DNA of 54,379 bases from BPGX01 sp037447455 (GCA_037447455.1 JBBIGQ010000018.1:1-54379); one strand, 5' to 3'; numbered from the stretch's first letter, positions 9,027 to 17,935 are shown. A program made the numbers and translations. The notes: a model not told the origin generated them from the letters alone.

Positions 9027-9265
9027 AATACTTTATCAAACAGACCGCTTTCAGAATTCGTAACGAGTGTTGCTTTATTTTAATTCTAAATTCCGGACAC
9101 GTGATTCAATATAAATATAAAGTTGTAAAATAAAGTGAACTACATTTTTTATTGACACAAAAATTTTTTAACTGCTGAGTAGAATATAAAATTAACCACT
9201 TACTATTTTTTAATTTCAGGTTCTGTATACAGACGCACCATCAGTATCTGCAATGAAAGTTATCC

Positions 9266-10606
9266 TTATTTATTAAATTCTAATCGCATTCCTTTTTTAC
9301 TTTCATCAAAAGTTCCATTATCATAAGCCAGATGGCCATTTACAAAAGTTTTTTCAATTGTTGAAGAAAAGGAATAATTTTCAAAAGGGGACCATTTGCA
9401 TTTGTACAAAAGATTATTTGTAGTTACCATATATGGTTTGTGAAGATCAACTAAAACTAGGTCTGCATAATATCCTTCTTCGATGTGTCCACGATTTTTG
9501 ATGTTAAAAAGATTGGCTACATTGTGAGAGGTTTTTCTAACGATTGTTTCTAATGAAAAATTTTTTTTGTGATAGAGTTCTAACAATGCTAACAATGCGT
9601 GTTGTACTAAAGGTCCGCCGCTCGGGGCTTCCAGAAGTGGCTTGGATTTTTCTTCCAAAGTATGCGGTGCGTGGTCGGTAGCAATCACATCAATTATGTT
9701 ATTGTTTACGGCCTCAATAATTTTATCTCTGTCGTATTTTGTTTTAATGGCTGGATTCCATTTGATTTTATTGCCCAAACGTTCATAATCTTCGTCGCAA
9801 AACCATAGGTGATGAATACATGCTTCAGCAGTGATGTGTTTTTCTTTCAATGGCAGTTGATTGGTAAACAAAGAAAGTTCTTTGGCAGTAGAAATGTGTA
9901 ATATGTGTAAGCGTGTTTTATATTTTTTAGCCAAATCAACAGCGTATTTGGAGGAGGTATAACAGGCGTCTTCGTTTCTGATAATAGGGTGAAAATATGT
10001 AGGCAAATCAAAGCCATATTCTTCGGTAATTTTTTCAAGGTTTTTTTTGATAATCGTATCGTCTTCGCAATGAGTGGTAATAAGTGCTTTACATTCTGAG
10101 AAGAGGTTTTCTAATGCTTTTTTGTCGTTTACAAGTAAATTGCCTGTTGAAGAGCCCATAAAAACTTTTACACCACATACTTTTGTAAAATCCGTCTTTA
10201 AAATTTCTTCCAAGTTATCGTTGGAAGCGCCTATATAAAACGAATAATTGGCCAGTGATTGTTTTTGAGCAATAGCATATTTTTTTTCTAGTTCTTCAAT
10301 AGTTGTAGCCGAGGGATTTGTGTTGGGCATTTCCATATAAGAGGTGATGCCGCCTGCTACAGCGGCTTTGCTTTCGGTATAAATATCTCCTTTGTGTGTT
10401 AGTCCGGGCTCTCTGAAGTGCACCTGATCGTCAATCATACCGGGCATTAAAATTTTTCCTTCGCCATTAATTTCAATGATATTTTCTTTTACATCATCAA
10501 TTATTCGTTCTATTCTTGATATAAAGGGCGGTTCAATAAACACATCGTAGATGTCGTAATAATTTTCACTGGCTACAAAAACATTTTTAATAAGATATTT
10601 TTTCAT
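9266..10606 (-). CDS. pyrC: Dihydroorotase
   Basis: This amidohydrolase of 446 residues catalyses cyclisation of carbamoyl aspartate to dihydroorotate in pyrimidine synthesis. Metal-binding motifs are visible: MIDDQVHFREPGLTHKG (in place of the usual D-x-H-x-H pair, giving DDQVH), THCEDD, HILHIST and ATDHAPH. The N-terminal MKKYLIKNVFV and C-terminal strands form the usual small beta domain. A longer reading frame starts at 10639, but the -7 box at 10622-10629 would place the transcript start inside it, so the ATG at 10606 is preferred. In the first metal motif the usual first His is Gln, as in some Bacteroidota dihydroorotases. I cannot judge activity from this. Confidence 0.9.
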   Translation of the reverse strand: MKKYLIKNVFVASENYYDIYDVFIEPPFISRIERIIDDVKENIIEINGEGKILMPGMIDDQVHFREPGLTHKGDIYTESKAAVAGGITSYMEMPNTNPSATTIEELEKKYAIAQKQSLANYSFYIGASNDNLEEILKTDFTKVCGVKVFMGSSTGNLLVNDKKALENLFSECKALITTHCEDDTIIKKNLEKITEEYGFDLPTYFHPIIRNEDACYTSSKYAVDLAKKYKTRLHILHISTAKELSLFTNQLPLKEKHITAEACIHHLWFCDEDYERLGNKIKWNPAIKTKYDRDKIIEAVNNNIIDVIATDHAPHTLEEKSKPLLEAPSGGPLVQHALLALLELYHKKNFSLETIVRKTSHNVANLFNIKNRGHIEEGYYADLVLVDLHKPYMVTTNNLLYKCKWSPFENYSFSSTIEKTFVNGHLAYDNGTFDESKKGMRLEFNK

Positions 10607-10621
10607 TTTTATTTTTAGGGA

Positions 10622-10629
10622 CAAATGTA
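10622..10629 (-). promoter_or_regulatory. -7 box upstream of pyrC
   Basis: TACATTTG on the minus strand matches TAnnTTTG. No clear -33 TTG at normal spacing. Its position favours the ATG at 10606 as the start. Confidence 0.5.
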
Positions 10630-10697
10630 CAGATTGCAACTATAAAATAAAAAAGAGAACACAAGGACCCCTTTTGTTATGAATTAACTTTCACAAA

Positions 10698-11436
10698 TTA
10701 TCTGACTATTAAAAGTTTTTGAACCATTTTTTGATTGTTGTTGTCAATGCTTTCTACGAAATAAACACCTTCCGGAAGGTCTGAAACAGAAACGACATTT
10801 TGATGGGTATTAAATGACATTCGTTTTACTTCTTGACCCAATGTGTTTTTTAATGTTAAGGATTGAATGTTTTGTACAAATAGTTCGTTGTTTGCAGGAT
10901 TGGGATAAATTTTTATGTGAGAAGTTTGATCTACATTTTCAACACTTGTTGGAGAAACTATTTTGTATATTACATAAAAAGAATAATTGTTGTAATCAGA
11001 AGATAATGTTACTTTGCAAGTATAGATAGAATTAGGGGTAGGAGATGGAATCATAATTGTAGGTGTAGTGGTGCCTGTATTCCAGAGATAAGTGGAATTG
11101 GCTCACTGGTAGCGTTTAGGATTAGATTGGAAGTTACGGGCACCATTAATACCCCGTCGCAGTCCATATCCAAATAACTGTAAGCATAATGCCCACCCAT
11201 TGCACAATCGGCGTTAACTGCAAATAATGGTAGCAGTGGATGCGCTTTCTATGCTAAAATTAGGAGATGAGAGGGAGGCGCTTGTTAGAGTAGAAGAATA
11301 ACCGGTACTTCGTGTCCCCTTTCCACCCTGCCATTCTGCGAATGAGTTTGTTTCAAAGCCGTCGTTGCAATTTTGAGCAAATAATATTTTGCTCATTAAT
11401 ACGGCTGAAAGGAAGGATTAATACATTTGTTTTCAT
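10698..11436 (-). pseudogene. Frameshifted T9SS type A cargo gene
   Basis: Minus-strand reading needs three frame changes to give one protein. From the ATG at 11436 the signal peptide begins MKTNVLIL, then shifts near 11410-11414 into FLSAVLMSKILFAQNCNDGFET. It shifts again near 11218, from STATII into AVNADCAMGGHYAYSYLD, a GGHY module known in Bacteroidota surface proteins. A third shift near 11090 leads from ATSEPIP into TYLWNTGTTTPTI and then to a T9SS type A domain (IKIYPNPANNELFVQN, LPEGVYFVES) ending at 10698. All pieces are in order and collinear, so this is a decayed gene. Sequencing or assembly indels are the alternative. Confidence 0.8.
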
Positions 11437-11644
11437 AGTGGTAAATTTTTATGCAAATATAAATAAAAAATTCAATTTGAGAAGGGCTATATTAATTTCC
11501 ATTACTCAATATCCTTGACTGGTTGGAGATAGATACTGGATAAGTTGAAATAAAATGCAAACACTAAAAATCTGAACCGTAATTATTTCTGATTGTTGAT
11601 TGTAAAATTAAGTAACGAAGGGAGTGTCTGTTTTTTGTTTTTCA

Positions 11645-11677
11645 TTGAATTTGATTTAATGTTCTTTTGTACTTTTG
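11645..11677 (+). promoter_or_regulatory. Promoter of the MFS transporter gene
   Basis: TTG (11645-11647), a 22-base gap and TACTTTTG (11670-11677) match the consensus. The ATG at 11691 follows closely, implying a very short leader and ruling out the upstream in-frame ATG at 11667. Confidence 0.6.
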
Positions 11678-11690
11678 CCTTAAAAACAAA

Positions 11691-12971
11691 ATGAGTTACC
11701 AAAAAGGTTTTTATACCACTTTATTTAATAAAGTAGTGATTGTTGCTGCCTTGGGCTATTTTGTAGATATTTATGATTTGGTGCTTTTTGGGATGGAGCG
11801 GGTTGCTTCTTTGCGAGATATTTTGTCTCAAACATTGCCGGCAAATGAGCTTCCCAAAATGGATCAATACATAGAAGAAATTGGTACTCAACTTTTAAAC
11901 TGGCAAATGTTTGGAATGCTGGTTGGCGGCATTGTGTGGGGTATTTTAGCGGATAAAAAAGGGCGATTGTCTGTATTGTTTGGCAGTATTATCACGTATT
12001 CTATAGCGAATGTATTGAATGGAATGGTGAACGATACGAATACGTATGCTGTGCTGCGGTTTATTTCAGGTTTTGGTTTGGCCGGTGAATTGGGGGCAGG
12101 AGTTACATTAGTGTCGGAAACAATGCCTAAAGAAACGCGAGGGATGGGCACAACGATGGTGGCCACTATTGGGTTATTGGGTGCAGTGTTTGCGGGCTTA
12201 ACTACTTATTACATCAACAACTGGAGAATGTCTTATTATATTGGTGGGTTTTTAGGTGTTTTGCTATTGCTTTTAAGAATTGGAGTATATGAATCCGGGA
12301 TGTACAGCCATTTGAAAGAAAGTAAGATTAAAAAAGGGAACTTTATGTATTTGTTTTCGCATCCGGGGGTGTTGTTGAAATATCTTTCGGTGATCATTAT
12401 TGCTTTGCCGGTGTGGTATGTTACGTATATGCTCATTCAGTTTGCACCAGAAATGACCAAAGCACTTGGAATGCAGCATTATCCTAAAGAAGCCCGAATA
12501 TCTATTATGGTAGAGTATATGGGTGTGTCGTTAGGAGATTTATCAAGCGGCTTGTTAAGTCAAAAGTTGAGAAGTCGCAAAAAGGCCTTGTATATTTTTA
12601 TTATTGGTACGATGCTGGTAACGGCATTGTATTTTACAACGATTCGGGATTCGCTTTTATGGTTTTATTTTATTGTGTTTATATTGGGATACTTTGTAGG
12701 ATATTGGGCTGTGTTTATGGCTACGGCGGCTGAATCATTCGGTACGAATATACGCGGGACAGTGGCTACTACGGCGCCTAACTTTGTAAGAGGTTCTGTG
12801 CCGTTGATGTCTATTTCTCATCTGTATTTAAAAACTGTTGTGGGACCTGTTTATTCTGCTGTTATTATTGGCATTGTAATTTTTATTTTAGCATTATGGT
12901 CGGTATACAAATTGGATGAAACTTTTCACAAAGACTTGAATTATGTAGAAGGTGAAGAATTAGTGCCTTAA
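11691..12971 (+). CDS. MFS transporter
   Basis: The 426-residue integral membrane protein has about 12 hydrophobic segments. The first holds DIYDLVLFG, and a loop near residues 80-90 carries the MFS motif G-x-x-x-D-K-K-G-R (GILADKKGR). GFGLAGELGAGVTLVSE in the next segments is characteristic of the metabolite:H+ symporter and sugar porter-like groups. Substrate cannot be assigned; an organic acid or sugar is possible. The start at 11691 is supported by a promoter whose -7 box overlaps the longer reading. Neighbours are a pseudogene and two unknown minus-strand genes and give no functional clue. Confidence 0.85.
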   Translation: MSYQKGFYTTLFNKVVIVAALGYFVDIYDLVLFGMERVASLRDILSQTLPANELPKMDQYIEEIGTQLLNWQMFGMLVGGIVWGILADKKGRLSVLFGSIITYSIANVLNGMVNDTNTYAVLRFISGFGLAGELGAGVTLVSETMPKETRGMGTTMVATIGLLGAVFAGLTTYYINNWRMSYYIGGFLGVLLLLLRIGVYESGMYSHLKESKIKKGNFMYLFSHPGVLLKYLSVIIIALPVWYVTYMLIQFAPEMTKALGMQHYPKEARISIMVEYMGVSLGDLSSGLLSQKLRSRKKALYIFIIGTMLVTALYFTTIRDSLLWFYFIVFILGYFVGYWAVFMATAAESFGTNIRGTVATTAPNFVRGSVPLMSISHLYLKTVVGPVYSAVIIGIVIFILALWSVYKLDETFHKDLNYVEGEELVP

Positions 12972-13022
12972 AAGTTAATCGCTTGTTTTTACTAAATACT
13001 CTAAGTAAAACGAAAGGTGAGA

Positions 13023-13274
13023 TTATTGGCGGGAACGGGCATATTTGTGATAGATTTCCTTGATATTCATTTTTTCATAAAGCACATATAAGTTCCAAAT
13101 GGTATTTATCTTAAACACATAACTATTGTCAATACCATTTACCAGATTAAAACCAACATGGTTTTTGAAAAAGTTAGTAGATAGAATATTTTTAGTGTTT
13201 ATTTTTTCAATATTATATATAAATAATATGCGGATCAATAATAATGACACGATAATCAAAGTTAATGTAAACAA
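13023..13274 (-). CDS. Small membrane-anchored hypothetical protein
   Basis: This 83-residue reading frame has one strongly hydrophobic N-terminal segment (about residues 2-20) followed by a basic tail (KYARSRQ at the end). Its start overlaps the end of the upstream gene at 13262 by 13 bases, which suggests translational coupling. I recognise no family. Because it is short and in an AT-rich region it could be a chance frame; the overlap and the membrane segment are the only support. Confidence 0.4.
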   Translation of the reverse strand: MFTLTLIIVSLLLIRILFIYNIEKINTKNILSTNFFKNHVGFNLVNGIDNSYVFKINTIWNLYVLYEKMNIKEIYHKYARSRQ

Positions 13275-14113
13275 AAGGGTTGAATAACATCTTTCTTATA
13301 GTAAAGTGCAATTGTTTTGAGTGCTGTATTAGACAGTTTCATATCAGAAGGAAATGGATATTTGAAGTATTTGTTCATTAAATGTTTGTAAGGAAATAAA
13401 AGAATAATCGGTTCAGGGTTTTCTACCAGTATATCATTTTTAGCATCATAAATCATAAGATAATATAGATCATCTGGTTTGTTTAATGTTACAAAGAGTA
13501 TGATTTGATTGATGGGAGCGTTGATTAGAATATCTGTGATAATGCAAGTGTGACCAGTTATTGGATAGAATTGAAGTTGTTCATCATCTTTCATATTTGC
13601 ATAGACGAAATCTCTATTATAAGAGAGTACATTGCCCACTTTGATTAGAGATGAGCTAATAGGTTTGCTATAAAGTGCAAATGTTGAATAATCTTCATGG
13701 ATATCTACATCAAAATAATATTTTTTATCATACATGGATTTTTTGTCGGAGTAGTTTGCGGGTAGGGTGTCTAAATTGCTTAGGAAGCGCAGGTAATCAC
13801 TGACAAGAGCATTGCATAAAAGTTTAGGACGGTATTTGGCTTCCCATTTGCGAAGTGGCTCAAAAATGCTTTCCATAGAATTTAATGTGCCATAGTTTAA
13901 GAAAAACTGAAGAACGATAGAATGTTGGATAGTATCCAAATAGTTGACATAATACCAATAAAGGTAACGAATACAATCATCGTGGAAATTAGAATCTTGA
14001 TGCGGCAGCTGCTTAGAAGGGGCTTTAGTGTGCTTTTTGTGATTTTGAGCGAATGTTTCGGTGAAAGAAAAAGTATGCAGCAGAAAGAGAGCGATGAGGA
14101 TGAACGCTTTCAT
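13262..14113 (-). CDS. Exported hypothetical protein
   Basis: This 283-residue protein has a clear signal peptide (hydrophobic residues 3-19, cleavage near TFAQ). The mature part is rich in Tyr, Asp and Lys, has no Cys-rich or repeat pattern and no T9SS tail. Segments such as YLYWYYVNYLDTIQHS, PYKHLMNKYFKYPFP and TIALYYKKDVIQPFCLH show a well-formed protein, but I do not recognise the family. It is followed by the small membrane protein frame at 13023 with a 13-base overlap. Upstream lies a gene-poor region. No promoter was identified. Confidence 0.7.
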   Translation of the reverse strand: MKAFILIALFLLHTFSFTETFAQNHKKHTKAPSKQLPHQDSNFHDDCIRYLYWYYVNYLDTIQHSIVLQFFLNYGTLNSMESIFEPLRKWEAKYRPKLLCNALVSDYLRFLSNLDTLPANYSDKKSMYDKKYYFDVDIHEDYSTFALYSKPISSSLIKVGNVLSYNRDFVYANMKDDEQLQFYPITGHTCIITDILINAPINQIILFVTLNKPDDLYYLMIYDAKNDILVENPEPIILLFPYKHLMNKYFKYPFPSDMKLSNTALKTIALYYKKDVIQPFCLH

Positions 14114-14429
14114 AACAGTAAATTTTTATGGTTTTGTAAACGTTCTGCTGTATAACTTCTTTTTCTTTAGATTATAACGAGTAATACAAAGGAGGTTACG
14201 AAAATTATTTGAGTGGATGGAATGAGTGATAAATGAAGAGCGTGATTACAAAATTTGATTGACTTTTATTTTGTTGTATAATAAATTGCTTTTTTATGTG
14301 TCACTAGATTTATTAGTATTTGAGAAAAGTAAGAAAATCAAGTTGTTTTCAAAAATTAATAACACAAGAAATTGAAAAATAAAACAAAATTTTAGGGAAA
14401 ACTGATAAAAAGTATTAGTTTGATAGATA
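14114..14429. other. AT-rich gap without recognisable gene
   Basis: About 316 AT-rich bases between the exported hypothetical protein gene and a HEPN-like remnant. I see no open frame, tRNA or stable hairpin. It probably holds the promoter of the gene starting at 14113 and decayed sequence. Confidence 0.5.
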
Positions 14430-14582
14430 TTATTTATATTGAGACAAAGTTTGTAATATTGTTTGAGCAATGCGAATATTTTTTTGAGCCATATCTGTTG
14501 TAACGTTTTTGTATGTTTTATAATCCGCAGTATTTCTATCTTTTCTTAATATGTCTAAATTTTTAGCAAAATTTCTTTCTCT
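14430..14582 (-). pseudogene. Remnant of a HEPN-like domain protein (C-terminal end)
   Basis: A minus-strand frame of about 50 codons, opened by a stop codon at 14585-14583 and without a start, ends at 14430. It contains LRKDRNTADYKTYKNV followed by an amphipathic helix ending in TILQTL. The R-x-x-ADY element followed by a helix is the typical end of many HEPN-fold proteins, which often pair with MNT nucleotidyltransferases or act as RNases. The rest of the gene is gone. The match rests on one short motif, so the assignment is tentative. Confidence 0.4.
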
Positions 14583-14613
14583 TTATTTTTCTAAAATCAG
14601 AAGCTTTTTTGTA

Positions 14614-15055
14614 CTATTTCTTGCTATTAGACCAATTTTTTACTATATCAATGATGCCATTTACATACTTTTCTAGACTTATTGTCCTTTGTGCAGGATG
14701 ATAAGCATCAATAAAAATTTTAGAATCTTTGATGATTCTCCTTTCAAAATGAATGTATGGAAGATGTTCTTCGGAAATGCTTAAAATATCTAAGGTGTTG
14801 AAGGATTCCAGTAATCGTTCGCTCAGTTCAGGTCTATCATTATATTCAATGTAATAAGATTTTTGATAACGATTGTATCCTATGCCAATTCCAAAGATAC
14901 TATCTATATCTCTAATGTCTCTTTGAAAAGTTCGTTTGGAAACATATAAATCATATCCTGAAACATCCGATTCTTTTTTTCAGATACTTGGCTATAGATT
15001 GAAAATCCGCATACTTTTTCTGTTGCAATATACCGATGATGAGAGCATATCGTTT
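14614..15055 (-). pseudogene. Frameshifted, truncated WYL-type transcriptional regulator
   Basis: Minus-strand codons from 15055 read KRYALIIGILQQKKYADFQSIAKYLKK, in frame with a stop soon after. Dropping one A from a run of seven (about 14973-14979) restores a frame of about 120 codons: ESDVSGYDLYVSKRTFQRDIRDI, then GIGYNRYQKSYYIEYND, SERLLESFNTLDILSISEE, YIHFERR, ending at the stop at 14614. This is the N-terminal helix-turn-helix and linker part of Bacteroidota WYL-domain regulators. The WYL domain itself is missing, and no ATG opens either frame. A homopolymer sequencing error would repair the shift but not the missing start and C-terminus. Confidence 0.7.
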
Positions 15056-15381
15056 AAAAACTTCTCTTTATTATTTTTTGTTGAATTCTCAAAAAGCATT
15101 GATATTATTGAATGATTTGTTATCTTAGTGCTTAAGTCATTAATAAAAATTTTCTGATACAAAGATAAACCATCCATGCGACAAAACTTGTCATTGTGGA
15201 AAATTTTTATGGATGTTATTGGAAAAATTCATTAAATAAGTGCTTACCTATTGATTCAAATATTTTCAACATTCAACAAACAAAAACTTCTTGTTGAGTT
15301 AATTGTTAGAGAATAGATCGGTTGGGGCGAGTGAAATAAAACAAAAAAACATTTTTATTTTTAATAATTTAGCCGCTAAAA
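15056..15381. other. Gap upstream of the methyltransferase operon
   Basis: About 326 AT-rich bases. A minus-strand frame covering 14992-15177 exists, but its end overlaps the regulator remnant in another frame and it resembles nothing. No hairpin terminator or consensus promoter was found; TAATTTAGC at about 15366 is a one-mismatch -7 box. Confidence 0.45.
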
Positions 15382-16137
15382 ATGTCTACAGCAGAGCGAG
15401 TAAATCATAAAGAATTGTCGGATAACTATGTGTTACAGCGAAGCATCAGTGCATACATACATGCTGCACATTACATCAGCGGTAAAGTATTGGAAATAGG
15501 AACAGGAAGTGGATATGGCATTGATTACCTTGCACCAAAAGCAGAAGAGTTTGTTACGGTTGATAAGTTTAAATCCGACATAGATTTTTCAAAATATACA
15601 AATGTCCGATTTGTACAATGCACGGTGCCGCCTTTGCCTTTTGAAGACAATGTTTTTGATGCTGTAGTGAGTTTTCAAGTCATTGAGCACATCGAAAAAG
15701 ACAATTATTTTGTAAAAGAGGTTCAGCGAGTATTAAAGCCCAATGGAAAATTTATTGTTACAACGCCCAACATTCTTACAACACTGACCAGAAACCCTTG
15801 GCATGTACGTGAATACACCAAAGAGCAATTGTATCAACTCTTAAATCAATATTTTTCTAAAATAGAAACATTTGGAGTTTTTGGAAATGAAAAGGTGATG
15901 AAGTATTACGAACACAACAAACAAGCCGTGCAAAAAATAATTCGTTGGGATGTGTTCAATTTACAACACAAATTGCCCCGATGGGCTTTGCAAATTCCTT
16001 ATGATATTCTGAATCAATGGAATAGACGCAAACTATTGAAAGATAATCCGCTCACAAAAGACATTACAACGGAAGATTTTTCATTGTTACCTGTAAATGA
16101 TTCTGCTTTAGATTTATTTTACATTGCAACGAAATAA
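15382..16137 (+). CDS. Class I SAM-dependent methyltransferase
   Basis: The 251-residue protein has the Methyltransf_11-type Rossmann fold: motif I VLEIGTGSGYGIDYL (about residues 34-48), an acidic ribose-binding strand VTVDKFKSD, and FDAVVSFQVIEHIEKDNYF followed by RVLKPNGKFIVTTPN. It uses S-adenosylmethionine; the acceptor cannot be told. It is followed 3 bases later by a polysaccharide deacetylase gene and then an HMA-like lipoprotein gene, so a role in a glycan or envelope pathway is possible but only inference. Confidence 0.88.
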   Translation: MSTAERVNHKELSDNYVLQRSISAYIHAAHYISGKVLEIGTGSGYGIDYLAPKAEEFVTVDKFKSDIDFSKYTNVRFVQCTVPPLPFEDNVFDAVVSFQVIEHIEKDNYFVKEVQRVLKPNGKFIVTTPNILTTLTRNPWHVREYTKEQLYQLLNQYFSKIETFGVFGNEKVMKYYEHNKQAVQKIIRWDVFNLQHKLPRWALQIPYDILNQWNRRKLLKDNPLTKDITTEDFSLLPVNDSALDLFYIATK

Positions 16138-16140
16138 CTC

Positions 16141-16767
16141 ATGTTTTTTCTTCAAACGCCCATATTATTTTATCAAAAACTTTTTCCTGAAGCAACATTC
16201 AAACTTAACAATTCTAACCAAATCGCTCTGACTTTTGATGACGGGCCTGTTCCGGAAGTAACAGCATTTGTTTTAGATGTTCTAAAGAGTTATCAAATCC
16301 CTGCTACTTTTTTTTGTGTGGGAAATAACATTGTCAAACATAAAAAAATTTTTGAAAGAATAGTAAATGAAGGGCACAGTATTGGCAATCATACCTTTTC
16401 ACATCTGAATGGATGGAAGCATTCCAATCAAGAATACATTCAAGATATTGAAAAGTTTGAATCCACTTATTCCACTCCTTTGTTTCGTCCGCCTTATGGA
16501 AAAATTAAAAAAAATCAATACAAAGAATTATTGAAAAGAAACTATAAAATTATTTTCTGGAGTATTATCAGTTATGACTATCATTCCTCTATGGCGCCGC
16601 AGAAGTGTTGGAAATTACTTGAAAATCAAACTATTGGCGGACAAATAGTGTTGTTTCATGATAGCATTAAATCTTTTCGTCTAATTTCAAATATTTTACC
16701 ACAATACATAGAGTTTTGTCATAAATTAAATCTTAACTTTGTGCCGCTAAAAAACGCTTTGTTATGA
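16141..16767 (+). CDS. Polysaccharide deacetylase family protein (NodB homology)
   Basis: This 208-residue protein has the NodB domain with its metal and catalytic motifs: ALTFDDGPVPEVT (Asp-Asp pair), HTFSH (zinc-binding His pair), RPPYGK and LFHDS near the C-terminus. Such enzymes remove N- or O-acetyl groups from peptidoglycan, chitin-like or other polysaccharides. There is no obvious signal peptide, although the N-terminus is mildly hydrophobic. The stop codon overlaps the start of the next gene in ATGA, a sign of translational coupling. Substrate unknown. Confidence 0.9.
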   Translation: MFFLQTPILFYQKLFPEATFKLNNSNQIALTFDDGPVPEVTAFVLDVLKSYQIPATFFCVGNNIVKHKKIFERIVNEGHSIGNHTFSHLNGWKHSNQEYIQDIEKFESTYSTPLFRPPYGKIKKNQYKELLKRNYKIIFWSIISYDYHSSMAPQKCWKLLENQTIGGQIVLFHDSIKSFRLISNILPQYIEFCHKLNLNFVPLKNALL

Positions 16768-17099
16768 AAATTTTTTTGATGACTTTAATAATGCCCGTTT
16801 TACTTTTGTTATTTTCATGTAAAAGTAATGACGTAGAAACACAAATCCACGTGTGGGGCGTATGTGATTTAGCAAAACAAAAAATTGACAGTGCAGCAAA
16901 ACTACCCGGTGTTGTAAAAGCCGAATGGGATGAAGAAACACGACTTCTTACTTTAAAGTTTGATACCACTAAAACTTCTCTGGATAACATCTTAAAAAGT
17001 GTGGCTATGGCCGGCTTTGATAACGAACGTTATTTTGCCGACGATTACTCTTATGAGAAATTACCCGACAATTGTAAATACGAAAGAAGAGAAGATTGA
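16764..17099 (+). CDS. Lipoprotein with heavy-metal-associated (HMA)-like fold
   Basis: The 111-residue protein has a lipoprotein signal peptide with lipobox LLFSC (Cys19). The mature part reads as a ferredoxin-like HMA domain: strand IHVWGVCDLAKQKI, helix, PGVVKAEWDEETRLLTLKFD, then a helix ending SVAMAGFDNE. The usual metal site is M-x-C-x-x-C; here only one Cys (Cys34) is present and the second position is not Cys, so classic copper or mercury binding is doubtful. It overlaps the deacetylase gene by 4 bases. Similar lipoproteins are common in Bacteroidota; function is unsettled. Confidence 0.75.
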   Translation: MKIFLMTLIMPVLLLLFSCKSNDVETQIHVWGVCDLAKQKIDSAAKLPGVVKAEWDEETRLLTLKFDTTKTSLDNILKSVAMAGFDNERYFADDYSYEKLPDNCKYERRED

Positions 17100-17191
17100 A
17101 AAGCTTAGTATAGCCCTCCATACACAGATGAAACATACAGAAAAAAGATCTCCCTAAAACCTTGCTGTTAATAGTATTTAAAAATCAATCG

Positions 17192-17869
17192 TTACTTTTT
17201 CAATAACTCCGGTCTTCTTTTTTGAGTACGTAAAACCGATTGTTCATAACGCCACTTTTCAATCTCAGGTGCATTACCACTTCTTAAAACATCAGGGATT
17301 TTCCATCCATTAAACACGGCGGGTCTTGTGTATATCGGCGGTGCTAACAAATCATCCTGAAAAGAATCCGATAGCGCGGAGGTCTCATCCCCCAAAACGC
17401 CCGGAATCAGCCGGACAACAGCATCTGTTACCACCATGGCCGCCACTTCTCCTCCACTTAATACATAATTGCCAATAGATATTTCTTTTGTAATCAAATG
17501 CTCCCGCACTCTTTCATCAATACCCTTGTAATGACCACACAACAAAATAATATTATTCAAGGTAGATAAACAATTGGCCGTGGCTTGTTCCAATAATACA
17601 CCATCCGGCGTCAGGTAAATAATCTCATCATAAATAGCTTGGGACTTAAGATGCTGAATGCAATTGTAAATAGGCTCTATCATCAGCACCATGCCTGCAC
17701 CACCACCAAAAGGATAATCGTCCACCTTCTTATGTTTGTCCGTGGAATAATCTCTGAGATTGTGCAAAACAAGTTGTACTTTCTCTTTTTTCTGAGCCCT
17801 TTTAATAATAGAGCAATTAAATACACTTTCAAACTGTTCCGGAAATATCGTAATAATGTCTATTCTCAT
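17192..17869 (-). CDS. trmD: tRNA (guanosine(37)-N1)-methyltransferase
   Basis: The 225-residue SPOUT-family enzyme methylates N1 of G37 in tRNAs, preventing +1 frameshifting. Diagnostic segments are MRIDIITIFPEQF at the N-terminus, DDYPFGGGAGMVL, LLCGHYKGIDERV and EISIGNYVLSGGE, which build the trefoil-knot SAM site. Length matches the family. It is not next to rpsP, rimM or rplS, its usual neighbours in other phyla. It is divergent from pdxH with a gap of about 65 bases. Confidence 0.96.
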   Translation of the reverse strand: MRIDIITIFPEQFESVFNCSIIKRAQKKEKVQLVLHNLRDYSTDKHKKVDDYPFGGGAGMVLMIEPIYNCIQHLKSQAIYDEIIYLTPDGVLLEQATANCLSTLNNIILLCGHYKGIDERVREHLITKEISIGNYVLSGGEVAAMVVTDAVVRLIPGVLGDETSALSDSFQDDLLAPPIYTRPAVFNGWKIPDVLRSGNAPEIEKWRYEQSVLRTQKRRPELLKK

Positions 17870-17935
17870 AACTGATAAAAATCAATAATTATAGTTTCTT
17901 TATTTTTCTCAATTTTGCCACAAATTTATGCATTT

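Noticed and set aside
9027..9265. Possible small RNA or gene between pruA and pyrC
   Set aside because: About 240 AT-rich bases with no frame, box or strong hairpin. Nothing supportable.
12975..13020. Possible hairpin between the MFS gene and the minus-strand small gene
   Set aside because: The arms (TTTTTACT and AGTAAAA) are short and AT-rich with a weak loop; not enough for a terminator call.
14992..15177. A 61-codon minus-strand frame with an ATG start
   Set aside because: It overlaps the WYL-regulator remnant in a different frame, resembles nothing and has no promoter. The other frame gives the recognisable protein.
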